Shown in pieces: positions 46,102 to 56,833 of a DNA stretch of 64,000 bases. Origin of the DNA: Helianthus annuus. Taxonomy: Eukaryota > Streptophyta > Magnoliopsida > Asterales > Asteraceae. Positions within the stretch are counted from its first letter, which is position 1, and each line of letters begins with the position of its first letter. The position numbers and the translations under genes are program-made. The notes below the pieces were generated by a model, which saw only the letters and a list, made by a program, of their open reading frames with translations, did not search any database and was not told where the DNA came from. Location of the stretch: positions 24,083,112 to 24,147,111 of the forward strand of contig NC_035436.2 of NCBI RefSeq assembly GCF_002127325.2. Direction: 5' to 3'.

Positions 46102-47795
46102 TGATGCGTGTCAGTGTGTATATATTTTTGATGTATATTTAAGCCCTTTTTACACTTTTAGCCAAGTTTTAAATTTATAAAACACGATATTCACTAACAC
46201 TAAACACACATATGGGCAAGTGCACCCATCGTGGACGTAGTATAGTGTTGGTAAGATACCGAGGTCGTCCAAGGACACAAGAGCTTTTAATACCGGTTTA
46301 TCCTCAACGTCTAATCAAATCAAAAAGGTTAGAAAAATGTTTTAAACTAAGAAAAATAAAAACTAACTAAATGCTGAAAAATAAAAATAAAATAAAAACA
46401 GATAGACAAGATGAATCACTTGGATCCGACACGTGTATTAGTATAACCTTTGATTATTTTCGCACTTTTGCACTTGTTTAAGAGATTATCTTAGTTATTG
46501 TAGTAGGCCCCTCTTTTGAAGGCGACGTTACCCTCAACCCAGTAGTTTGAGTCAGCAAGGATACAATCCTAAAGGGTCGGATTATTGAAAGATAATGAAT
46601 TAAGTTATTAATGCAAATTATGGTAGGCCCCGCTTTTGGCGGTGACGTTACCCTCGGCTAAGTAGTCTGAGTCAGCAGGGATACAGTCCTAAATAGCCGG
46701 GTTATAGTATTAATAGTAGTTAACTTATGAGGGGGTCAAAGAGTTTGGATCCCCGCCATCCAATACCTATGGGCATTGAAGGAGATCCTACTAAATTTGA
46801 CCCAGGTCCCAAGCAGGACCTCTAAACGCTGAACAAGGGCAAGACCCTTACCAAACCGTTCCCTTAACCCCCGACCAGGTAGCCAACATACCTCCATATA
46901 GACCGTGGAGATATGAATGGTGAAAATCTTTTATTTTATATAGACAGTAAAATAATGCCAAGACACCACGGACAAACGATAAGGAAAGATCACCTTCAAC
47001 ATAAGTAACTAGTTATTAAAGTCATTAATACAAAACCAAATAAAAAGTGCAAAAGATTAAAAATAAAAAGTATTATACTAAACACTTGTCTTCACCAAGT
47101 GATGTAAGAGACTTAGGCAAACATGGCCTTGATTGTCAAGAACTCTTACGATCAATCTTGGATCCCGAGACGACTCACACACTCTACGATGGACAATGGA
47201 TGATGGTGGTGGATGGTGGTGTTATGGTGGTGATGGGTGGTGGATGAAGTGTGAGAGAGGTGGTGTGCCAAGGGATGAGAGAGAATGAAACCAAGCTCCT
47301 CTATTTATAGGCTGAACAGAACGCTGGACACGGCCCCGTGTCCGCTGGACACGGCCCCGTGCCCGTCTGACATTCTCTCTCTTCATTAATTGTAATTGCG
47401 AATTACAATTAATGCGCCTGCTGTACTTTCAACACGCCCCCGTGCCCGCTGGGCACGGCCCCGTGGTGAGCAATGGAAGCTTCTACTGGTTTGTCTTTTC
47501 TGCTGCTTCCTGGGCACGCCCCCGTGTTCACTGGACACGGGGCGTGTTCAGACTCTGTTCTCTTCTCTTTGTCTTGGGAGGTGCCGTTGAGGGTCCGGGC
47601 AGTTTACTTTTGTTCCTTTTCTTGTATTTATGGTAGAATTAGTGGTCTTTTTGCTTCTTTTGTGATTTTGAGCTCATTTCATCCTGAAAATACAAAAGGA
47701 AGACAAAAACACTCTTTTTCCAACATTAGTACTTAAAAAGGGTTAGTTTTATGCCTTAATTGATGTGTTTTATATGTTGCATTTTACACACATCA
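46102..47795 (-). repeat. 5' LTR of non-autonomous copy A
   Basis: 1694 bp, same length as its partner and identical apart from two substitutions noticed (CTTTTAATA against CTATTAATA; AAATAATGCC against AAATATTGCC). Confidence 0.92.
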
Positions 47796-48778
47796 ACATG
47801 AAACATGCTCAAAAATGTGCCGGGTGTCGGTACGTTTGGCCGTACGGTCACGTTGTTCGACTAATTACGACGAAACCCGAACGGACGCGAAAAACGAACC
47901 AAATTACGCGACGAATGGAATTTATCAAGCCAAACACTAAAATAAAATATTTTAGTGGTTACGTAAATTTTTGAATGTCCGGATATATTCAGAACGTAAG
48001 ATATGCGCGAAAATGCAAACTTATGCACTTTTTGACGCTTTTAGTCCCTATTGATCAAATAAGTTTATTTTTGCGCACCAAACAACTCTAAGCCTATTTC
48101 TAAGCTATGTAAAGGATATTTAGGGCATGTTTAACTTATGATCATATTCCGGAAGGTTCGATACCATACGAATCGATAGACTTTTGCAGTTTGATGCAAT
48201 TAGTCCCTTTAATGCGCAAACTTGCGCATATCATCGTTTAATAGCATCGAAGCCTTATCTAATCCATATTAGGCATTCATGAGAGTATTATTAAACATCA
48301 CGATGCTTTGGGTTTGCTAAAAGGTCATTCAGATGTATAATTAAACACATTGACACTTTTAACCCCTTAAACTTGCGAAGTTGCTCGTAACTTCACTTAA
48401 AGGCATAAAAACCTTAGATGGCCATTAATTGGCATTCCCGAGAGTATAATCAAATATCATGAAGCTCCCGGTTTGTTAAAAGGTCACTCAGAGGTAAGAA
48501 TTAACATGTTGATGCTTTTAACCCTATATTGCGCAAACTTTCAATTAATTACGCAAACGGATACACTCGATCAACAAGTGGCTCATTTATGAATATAAAT
48601 ACCGTATGAGGTTATTCAGAAACTTCATTTAGGTATGTTGACACTTCCATTCCTTTCATAATCAAAGTTTTCAATTTTTTGAAAAATTAGTCCCTTAAAT
48701 TCAATGTTTGACTTTATTAGGGTTTATTACACATGTCAATACATCATTGGACGTGATTTTACGAGGTGTTACAGTGGG

Positions 48779-50330
48779 GTAAAGGTAATATATGAACATT
48801 GTTTTCTGAGATTCGATAGAGACGTAAGGGACAGATTGAAAGAAGACTCAATTCCCCTAGTTGGTTTCAAAAACAGCGTATCCCACCCTTTGGGAAAGAT
48901 TAGGCTCCCATTCACAGTCGGGGTAGGGGATCGTGTCCGAACCATAACCCTCTCCTTCACCGTGGTCCGAGCACACTCCAAAGACAATGCAATCCTAGGC
49001 AGGTCAAGGATTGGAGATTTACAAGCACAAGCCTCAACCCCTCATGGAGCTTTGGTGTTTCAAACACCCAAGGGCTTGGCCTGAGTGAAGTCCTCCTACG
49101 AAGTAATATCCTCAGTCTCGGAGGGAGAGGTGGCCGAGAAGTCCTAAAAAGAAGGAATCGAAGAATAGGCTCTTTGCGATAGGTTTTCGGAGCAGACAGT
49201 CAGGGTGGGCAGCCATCTCAGCGACAAATGCCAAAGTGCCCTCAAAGAATTTCTCCTCCTCAACATAGACGTCTTCGCGTTCCAACATAGAGACATGACC
49301 GGAATCCCGAGGAGTCTGACTGAACACAGGCTCAACACTTACACCTGGGTACAACCAGTAAAGCAAAAAAGACGAAGCATGGGCCCTAGCAAAAGAAGGG
49401 CTGCATGCGAAGAGACAAGAAAGCTGCTCAGGGCCGGGATAGTAAGAGAGGTAAAATATCCTTCCTGGATCGCCAACCCCGTCATGGTCAAAAATAAAGA
49501 CGGAGGGTGGAGAACGTGCATAGATTTTCAGGATCTAAATAAAAGCATGCCCCATGGACTGCTACCCTCTCCTAGAGATAGACATCCAGGTGGACTCCTT
49601 GTCTCAGTATCCTTTGAAGTGCTTCCTTGATGCGTACAAGAGGTACCACCAGATTTAAATGTCGCTGGAGGATGAAGAGAAAACTGCATTCATCACAGAC
49701 GAGGGAACCTTTTGCTACACCAAAATGCTCTTCGGGCTAAAATATGCAGGAGCCACATACCAGCGGTTCATGAACACCCTCTTTAGAGAACAGCGGGGAC
49801 GAAAGTTGGAAGTGTATGTCGATGACATTGTCATAAAAAGCCTTACTGAAATGGCCATAATAGAAGACATTACTGAAACCATACAAACCATGCAAGATGT
49901 GAACCTGAAGTTAAACCCGGGGAAATGTTGCTTCGGGGTAGAGGAAGGGAAATTCCTGGGGGTAGTAGTCACCAAGGGCGGGATCAAGGCCAACCCAGAG
50001 AAAACCCAGACAGTGGCTGAAATGCGATCTCCCAGGTCCATAAAAGATATTCAATAACTGAACGGGAGGCTGATAGCTCTTAATCGTTTCCTGTCTAAGG
50101 TAGCTAACAGGACTCTTCCCTTCATGAAAGTCCTGAAGGACTGTCTCCAGACAAACAAATTCAAGTGGACCCGAGAAGCTGAGGCAGACTTGCGAGAGAT
50201 GAAGGACTACATCTGCAAGCTCCCAACCTTGGCCACTCCGGTCCCCGGGGAAGATCTACTCTTATACTTATCCGCATCAAAGACAACGATCAGTGCAGTA
50301 ATGATGGTAGAAAGGGAGGAGATACGCTGT
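48779..50330 (+). pseudogene. protease C-terminus, reverse transcriptase and partial RNase H of the Retand-like element
   Basis: Resumes with VIYEHCF (protease) and IPLVGF...HPLGKIRLPFTVGVGD. RT follows from about 49205: RDMTGIPRSLTEHRLN, AGIVREVKYPSWIANPVMVK, GWRTCIDFQDLNK. A frameshift occurs near 49550 and another at about 49630. FCYTKMLFGLKYAGATYQRF and the intact active site VYVDDIVIKS (about 49819) come next. A TAA at 50055-50057 interrupts SIKDIQ/LNGRLIALNRF. RNase H starts (LYLSASKTTISAVMMVEREE) and then stops abruptly at about 50325. RNase H catalytic residues and integrase are missing. Confidence 0.85.
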
Positions 50331-50727
50331 CTTTTCGCTTGTCAAAAGTGAACCAGTCACCATCCGAGATCAACTTGTAAAACATGCAAAACATGCAAAA
50401 CAAAGGGACTGATGGTTCACCGGAAACCGCCACACATGATAATTGAAAATGAACAACCCTCACGAACCCTAGAAGGTGTAGTTGTGAGAAATGAACTCCA
50501 AAATGCCTCAAAAGGTCCACTTTAAAAGCCGACAGAGGGTAACGGACACCACAAGAAGAAAATGACAAAGTGTAGATGACGATTCTATCAGGCGTACACT
50601 CCGCTGACTCATCTGGCCCAGGAAGAATTGAGGAAAAACGCTCCGGTATCTTATAGGCTTCAACAAAGGCCTCAAGATCCTTCGCCATCAAAATAGAACG
50701 AATAGAGGAACGACCGCTACGGCTCAT
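50329..50727 (-). pseudogene. antisense ORF of the Retand-like element, truncated
   Basis: Leftward frame starting MSRSGRSSIRSILMAKDLEA, with FVEAYKIPERFSSILPGPDE, YPLSAFKVDLLRHFGVHFSQ and SDGDWFTFDKRKD. This pattern (YKIP, PLS..., QLHLLG, WFTF.KRKD) is the N-terminal part of the 'putative gypsy type transposon' domain found in the antisense ORF that Tat/Retand elements carry between integrase and the 3' LTR. Only about 133 residues remain; the rest was lost at the deletion that also removed the integrase. Function in the element is not established. Confidence 0.75.
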
Positions 50728-51052
50728 TGCAGGCTTGAATTGCGATCGGAAGATGATAAGTGGAAAGGGGAAAAAGAAAATTGTGAAAAAAAAGTGATGG
50801 AAGTTAGAGGAAAAAGAAGAGGTAACAGGGGTTTTAAAGGAGATAACTGACGTACGGGGTGGGAACGGTCACATCACCACTTTTAAAAAATTAAAAACTG
50901 TTCTGAGCACGTGCATTACGAAGGCTATCCCTAGCCGTTGATTTTTGATGCTTGATAACCCTCGGGAAACGAGGAGGGTGTGTAATCAGTAGCCATGATT
51001 CAGCCCCGGATCATGAGACTCAGAGTCTCAGAACCAGGGACTAGAGATGACT
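50728..51052. other. 3' non-coding region of the Retand-like element
   Basis: Between the antisense ORF start and the 3' LTR. Purine-rich AAAAAGAAGAGGTAACAGGGG text on the + strand; no clear polypurine tract abuts the LTR. Confidence 0.5.
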
Positions 51053-51749
51053 TGACGACGGGCCAGCCGGTTGCCCAACTTGACCCATCTTGGGCTTCTA
51101 TCATTTAGGCCCAATTGTCAAGGCCCAAGGCCAAGGCTTTTCTCTTAAGGGCCTCACACATATAAAATGAGAAGGAAAAATAGAGAAAGGGATCCAAGGG
51201 TGTTGAAGAACATTAAATGTTTGACTGATAAGGGGAAAAGATCGCCGAAAACACAATACCATCAAGCTGGCCTCAATAAATGAAGCCAGTGATCTTACCG
51301 TTGGGGCTCAGACACGTGTCTGAGTCCCCCAAAGGCAACCAGATACCGTTAGATCGCCTCGATACCATTTTCCAAAGGAGATAAGCTATCTCCTTTATAT
51401 AAGGAAGGTGAACATCCGTTCAAAGGGGGAACAAGGTAACTCTCACTTAATGCAATATGCTCCCATTTATTCCGACCAACATATACTCTCATTAAATTCC
51501 GACACAATAACTAGTTTATTAGTATCCACACCACAGAGAATATTCCGGCGATCATACTCGTCGGAATAGGCTTCTCATTTTATCTCTGGCAAGTTTACTT
51601 ACTCTCACGCCGGAGCTTGGTCACGGATCCCGCTCCCGGGGCCCTCCGTGATGAGGCTAACGGTTTTCTTTTTTTGTAGAAGACGAAGACTGGGGTATTA
51701 CAACGTCAGCGAGACCCTTTAGACGTCATAGTGATTTGGGGATTCGACA
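51053..51749 (+). repeat. 3' LTR of the Retand-like element
   Basis: 697 bp, partner of 34902-35598, with about 30 substitutions between the two. Followed by the duplicated GGGTT. Confidence 0.92.
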
Positions 51750-52749
51750 GGGTTATTTAAAAAGCTCCTAAATCTCAATCATGGATCAAGAAAGCTTGTT
51801 TGAAATTTACTCGTTTATAAACGAGCCAAGCTCAAGCTATGGTTAGCTTGCTCGTTGGATCACTAGTTTGCTCTCTAAACTAAGCCCAAATTTATAAACA
51901 AAGCCCAAATTTTAACTATCATAAGGCTTATACGTTAGAAGTGATAACCTAAATAATAGTCCACTATTAATCTTTGCATCTATGCAAGGATTAGTATTAA
52001 TATTAGAGGTTACAAATTAAAATTGTTAGTCTCGTAAAAAAGATTAAAGTAAACCAATCATCTTTAGAGTTATCATTCAATTAGCTTATAATAACATACT
52101 AGTATTCATAATTCCAAATTAACTACAAGAAGCCTAAATTCAAACGGTACTTGATTCAAATTTCAAGCTCAAATGCCATTGTTGATCTCTTAACATCGTC
52201 ATCGATAGGAATTACACTAGAGGTCCCCTGATCAACAACCACAACCGATTTTGCTCCCTTCTCACCACCTCATAAAGCTTCTCGAGCCTCTTCTCTGCCT
52301 CACTCAACATCTTCTTATATGATTGACACATTTCATACAACGAAATCTTTGCCTTGTATGATTGTCTTTCCCTCACCTTCTCCTCTCGTTTATCCACCGC
52401 CACTACAACATCTATAGAATGACTAGAAATGTTGAGTTCGAGCTTGGCTTGTATAAACTTCGAGCCAACTTGTTTATTAAAAAAATTAAATTTGTATTTT
52501 CACACATATTAATATATATATAAAAACAAAAGGTAGTATCTTTCGTGTTTGGACTAGTGATATGCTATAACTATAATTGTACCTTATAATTTGTAATAGT
52601 TTAAATAACCAGCTAGTCAACGAGTCAATTAACAAGCTAGCTTACTTTGACACAAGCTCGACTCGCTTACGAAGGAGAATCGTTTCCATACGAGCTTTCC
52701 TAAACTAGCCCATAACGAGACTTGAGTTACAAGCTTTTTGAATAACCCT
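51750..52749. mobile_element. hAT-like or MITE element that was the Retand insertion target
   Basis: Right end AAGCTTTTTGAATAACCCT is the inverted complement of the left end AGGGTTATT(T)AAAAAGCT. The left end is split: AGGGTT lies at 34896-34901 and the rest resumes at 51750, so the Retand-like element landed in the terminal repeat. Subterminal AGCTTGGCTCG/CGAGCCAAGC-like phrases are repeated. No target duplication of this outer element was recognised. Confidence 0.6.
52212..52433 (-). pseudogene. possible captured host-gene fragment, coiled-coil
   Basis: Leftward frame of about 75 residues, including MAVDKREEKVRERQSYKAKI then MCQSYKKMLSEAEKRLEKLY and ending LLIRGPLV before a TAA. It is open for at least ten codons before the Met. 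Strong amphipathic helix, charged and codon-like, unlike the surrounding TE sequence. It sits between the terminal repeats of the element above, which suggests gene-fragment capture. The source gene is not recognised. Confidence 0.35.
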
Positions 52750-52756
52750 ACTTCTC

Positions 52757-52990
52757 GGGATGACAGTCGAACTCGAAACCGATGGGTAAACCCGAAAGCC
52801 GACACATTTGGGACGGGTTTGGGGTCGATTAATTGGGTTTGGAACTAGTTTTTTTCATTGGTTTGGTACAGGTTTGGGATTTGGTGATGTACCCATTTAT
52901 CCAACCCGATTACCCGATAAAGTGTACACGTTTACCCGATTATATAACACATATAATTTCTTTTACATTTTTAAATATGTATATATATGA
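52757..52990. mobile_element. left part of a hAT-MITE-like element
   Basis: GGGATGACAGTCGAACTCGA and repeated GGGTTTGGG/ACCCGATTACCC text. The complementary end CCAATTACCATCCCT lies at 63712-63726 with matching CCCGTCCCAAACCCG text (63540-63726), so the two could be the ends of one element opened by later insertions. Confidence 0.4.
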
Positions 52991-54584
52991 CACATCCATT
53001 TTTTACATATAGGTATATGAAGAAACAATGGTTAAACAGAAGGTTAGTCCACGGGTTGAGTCTCGTTAGATAGGGTTAATCCCTTCTTTCCTCTGTAGGA
53101 TCGTGCCGTGACCCAAACGAGTCAATCAGAAGAGCTCTAATCCGTTTCAGAGGCAGAAACAGAGAAACGGACTTGTAAAACAACTGAAATCACTTTAAAT
53201 TGCCTTGTTTATTGATTTAACACAGGTTACAATCAAACGGCACGTCGACAGCACTTTGGTACCGGAATCACAGAATCTTACAACTGATTTCGCATGAACA
53301 CCTATATATAGTACTTCTAATTCCGCACGAACTGGTTCCAAACGGAATTAGTTTCATGCGAAACTTAATTCCTTACGGAATTACAAGTCAGCACATTTGA
53401 AGCGGAATTAGGCCTTCATGCGGAATTACATCAAAAACCTATTTCTCGAACTATGTGCCCTGATCTAACAATCTAAGTACCAGACTCGATACAAGACGAA
53501 GTCGACAGACGTATGCACTAACATCCTCGATCGATGGCTGGATTGTCTATAATCTGTCTCCTGCACAGTGAACACACCGTGACTCGCAACAAGGAGAATG
53601 GGGGTGGTGGTTGCTCCTTGTTACCACCCTCCGGCGTGAGAATATGTATTTGCTTTGGAAGCAAGATAAATGTTTAAGTAGTAAGTGAGAGTGAGCAGAT
53701 TAACATTACCTCAAACCTAGTTTGAAGTTGGTATTTATAGCCGAAGAGTGAAGGAGAGAGGTCAATGGGCAGAGGTCAATGGGTCGCTTGATGGGCCTTG
53801 GGCCTGACTGACAACTTGCAGCTTTTCCATAGGCCTAGCAGGAGCGTAGGCTGCAGAAGTGTCAGGCGCATGGTGGAGGTGTCACCACGTGTCCTTCTGT
53901 ATCAGTCGCACGAAGGAACGACCGCCAAGTGGCCTGCTGGGGTTGTGAGTCTGTTCATCAGCTTTATGCAAGTGGACTGGGTAGCCGCGTATTGGGTGGT
54001 CAGCTGACCGCTGTAGTCAGTGTCAAGGCATGTCGCTCATTGGTTGGCCACAAAAGTCAAAGTGACATTTCCACTTGCATTATTATAAAATGTTGCCCTT
54101 GCGTGTGCGCCCTGCGGGCTTGCGCAAGATTGTAACATGTGTTGGGTAAGTCGTACATGTATAGAACAACACATCTACACATTACTCTGCACTTCCTTTG
54201 CCGTCCCCGCGGTGTTGTAGTCTCGGAAGGTTGCATCACCCGATGTCAACCCCGTACGCACCCGCGCGGGTTTGTACATAGCAATGTGCGAAAAGTAGTA
54301 ACACGACAGTTATAGAAGATGTAGATTCAGATGATTGTAACAACTACCATCTTTAGCAACAATCACCGCATTCTGTGTATGCTGCCTAAAACGACCATTT
54401 TCAAACACAAGGTGAGAATCTCATACTTATTCGAGTGGGAAATCAAACCCGGTCCGCGCGCGCCCGCACGGACTGAGGCATGTTCTTTGTCGAGTGGAAA
54501 AGTAAACCGGGTGATAGTCACTTGCGCCTAAACCTGGTGCAAGATCTGGGACCATACCCCTTCAGTATATTATTCCATATCAAT
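52991..54584. other. unassigned repeat-like intergenic region
   Basis: 53040-53590 contains GGAATTA/ATGCGAAAC-type dispersed phrases and looks like a retrotransposon LTR fragment, but no ends could be found. 53591-54584 includes CCCGCGCGGG and GCGCGCGCCCGC text and no supported gene. Short open frames here look like chance. Confidence 0.35.
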
Positions 54585-55389
54585 CAGGGACGGATATAGA
54601 GTGTAACAAGGTGTCACACCCCAACTGATGGCGGAATCATCGGGGCGCGACACTAGGCGAATCAGATTGCTCAAGAGAATCCATAACAACTATCTTGTGA
54701 TAATATCTATTACATTCGTTATCCCATACTAACAAATAATACAATCACATAAGGTATCACATATTTCTTGTCCTCTCGAACAATACTAATCCGACAACCT
54801 AGGTTTTTAGGAGAGTTTCTAGACTTCCTAGCTTGATTTGATGTAGACAGCAACTAATCCTGCAACATACGTTAAAATAATGTCAATACGAAAATATTGG
54901 CGAGTATACAGGTTTGATATGTAATAGTACAATAAATAAAAGCTGCGAATTTCCACATACATAAACGTAATACACGACATATATACTCACAAAACTGATA
55001 CTACCAGCTAAGTCCTCGAGCTTCGATCGCGTTTGCTAAACTAGACCCCGTCGGGTGCAATAGTACTATACTAGTCATGGTGGGACGTCGCGAGTATAAG
55101 TCCTAGCACATATGTAACTAGCATCACGTATAACTATGCACATTGGTCATTCGCAAGTGATAAAATAGTTCAAGCACTTGATGTGGTTTGATTTGATAGC
55201 AACGTATGTTACACCCAAAAGTGCAAAAGCAAAAAGGGTTCAAGTATACTCACTGTGCGTATTTAGCGAGGTCACAGGTTGATTGGATCGGTCGAGAGTG
55301 CGTCTGAGTTAGCCTATACATAGAATGATATCGTAAGCGATGCACGGCGCGCTAAACGCGACGAGTCGAGTAGTCGGCTTTGTGGCAAT

Positions 55390-55680
55390 CCGATCGATCA
55401 TCAATCCGGTCGGATGGCTTAACCGGTCGGTCGAGCATACCTGGTCGGATGAGCTTACTGGGTCGGATGTCCATATCGGCTCGGAAGAGCTATCCGGTCG
55501 GATGAGCACATCTTGGTCGGATGTCTATGTCCGCTCGGATGAGTTATCCGGTCGGATGAGCACATCTGGTCGGATGAGCCATCCGGTCGAATAACCTGAT
55601 CCGGATGGATGTCCTATCCGGTCGGATAATCCTCACTCGGACGGATGACCTATCCGATCGGATGTCAGTAGTTTGTTCCA
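55390..55680. repeat. degenerate GGTCGGATGAGC minisatellite
   Basis: About 14-16 imperfect copies of roughly 17-20 bp, with GGTCGGATGAGC, GCTATCC and GTCCATATC variants. Several adjacent units are partly complementary (CGGATGG/CCATCCG). Confidence 0.8.
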
Positions 55681-56243
55681 ATGTCCTGATCAAACTAATG
55701 GTTTTTGGAAGGATTACAGGTTGTTTCACTGAGGTGGTGTGATAACGTGTTAAACGACTGAGATTTCATCATTTCCGACCCGTTCTAATGGCTGGGAACC
55801 ACCCCGTTCCATCAGATCTGGCCGTTTCTGACGGTTTTCCCATGTTTAACCCAAATCGCACGATTCTTTGACTAGATACATAGATTTTAGAGGAGATTGT
55901 TATAAAAACAGGGAAAATCACCCAGATCTGAGTTGTTTATGGTAAAATGAGATCACACCTTGAAGTTCATAAGAACTCTTGGTGATATCATCCTTGAACA
56001 CCTCAAATCAGTAGATTTCACGGTTATTAGTTGAGTTTTAAAAGATAGAATGGTGTAGAATTGAGTGTAGACCATAGAAGTACAAGTTTCTGTTTCAGAT
56101 CTTACCTGGATCGCGTGAAAATCGAGAGATTCGGGTCCAAGAGTGTGCTGGTCGAGTAGGAGCTGTCACCTCACTGTTTGAGTGATGTGACAGGCTATTT
56201 ATAGGCAAGAGGGAAGGGTAGAGGAGGTTTGGTGTGTTGGGTC

Positions 56244-56340
56244 AGATGGCTCATCCGTCCGGATGGCCCATCCATTCGGATGGCAATCCGTTCGGATAGC
56301 CTATCCGCCCGGATGGCCTATCCGTTCGGATAGCCATTCC
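56244..56340. repeat. 17 bp palindromic tandem array, left LTR copy
   Basis: Units start at 56244, 56261, 56278, 56294, 56311 and 56328. Core GGATGGCCCATCC with a self-complementary CCATCCGTTCGGATGG phase. Confidence 0.88.
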
Positions 56341-56833
56341 GGTTGGGTATTCGGTGCGGAGAAATTCACCGTTTTGAGCGTTGTGACAGTCTTGGGTACG
56401 CGTTTCCTATATTTAGTTATCATTATATATATATATATATATATATTTAATCACAAAGGGACGTACTTACGTATTCATATTCTAAAGTTGCGATACTTAC
56501 CCGGGTTTTTGCTTTGATTACGCAATTACTTGCGACGCTTCACGGTCATTGAGGAGGGTAGAGTAGGCCCTCACTCCATGACATCGTGAACGTTAATGTG
56601 TGATGCGATGTGTGTTGTTAGTAATGAGTTGCACTGCGACACATCACTGCTTATCAAGGAGGGTAGAACTGGTCCTCACTCGACATCTTCGTGGTTGTCA
56701 GCAAGTGCGATGTGATGTGATAGTGATAGAATATGTGATATTATGCAGACATATTGCGATATAGCGATGTATGCGATATAGGTACATTATGATCTGAATC
56801 TTTGGTGCTAGGCGTAACGAGTATAACGAGTAG

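Larger units (their letters stand above)
40524..47795 (-). mobile_element. non-autonomous LTR retrotransposon with two ORFs and GC palindrome doublets, copy A
   Basis: Two 1694 bp LTRs (40524-42217 and 46102-47795) with ends TGATG...CATCA and a perfect ACATG duplication (40519-40523, 47796-47800). Reading leftward, the primer site TGGCGCCGTTGCCGGGGA sits just inside the 5' LTR and a purine tract AAGTGTGGGGGTATTT adjoins the 3' LTR, as in plant Athila-type elements. The 3.9 kb interior has no protease, RT, RNase H or integrase. It encodes two ORFs (45812-44868 and 44513-44070) shared with copy B at 56834. I see only two LTR differences (around 40709 and 41375), so the insertion is very recent. 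Confidence 0.92.
37326..48773 (-). mobile_element. solo LTR of a large Ty3/gypsy element, split by a younger insertion
   Basis: Starts TGTCACACCCC and ends GGTGTTACA, flanked by a perfect duplication GTGGG (37321-37325, 48774-48778). Removing the element at 40524-47795 and one ACATG copy leaves about 4.17 kb with no primer site, purine tract or pol, so it is a single LTR. The TGTCACACCCC/TGTTACA ends are the reverse of a TGTAACACC...GGGTGTGACA LTR, which suggests - orientation and a Tekay-like source. Unequal LTR recombination is the usual route to such remnants. Confidence 0.82.
34902..51749 (+). mobile_element. Retand/Tat-like Ty3/gypsy retrotransposon, degraded, carrying nested insertions
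   Basis: LTRs of 697 bp each (34902-35598 and 51053-51749) run TGACGACGG to GGATTCGACA and are flanked by a perfect five-base duplication GGGTT (34897-34901, 51750-51754). The primer site TTGGCGCCATCCGTGGGAC follows the 5' LTR. Order: gag, protease, RT, partial RNase H, then an antisense ORF fragment. I count about 30 substitutions between the LTRs (around 4 percent), so it is the oldest layer of this nest. It is interrupted at 37326-48773 by a solo LTR and has lost the integrase region at about 50325. Confidence 0.92.
54612..56833 (-). repeat. left LTR part of the remnant
   Basis: 2222 bp, intact at its outer end. Contains a degenerate array of about 17 bp GGTCGGATGAGC units (about 55390-55680) and the palindromic array at 56244-56340. 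Confidence 0.8.

Noticed and set aside
55309..55729. Open frames over the GGTCGGATGAGC array
   Set aside because: Products of a tandem repeat with a period that stays open; no independent coding evidence.
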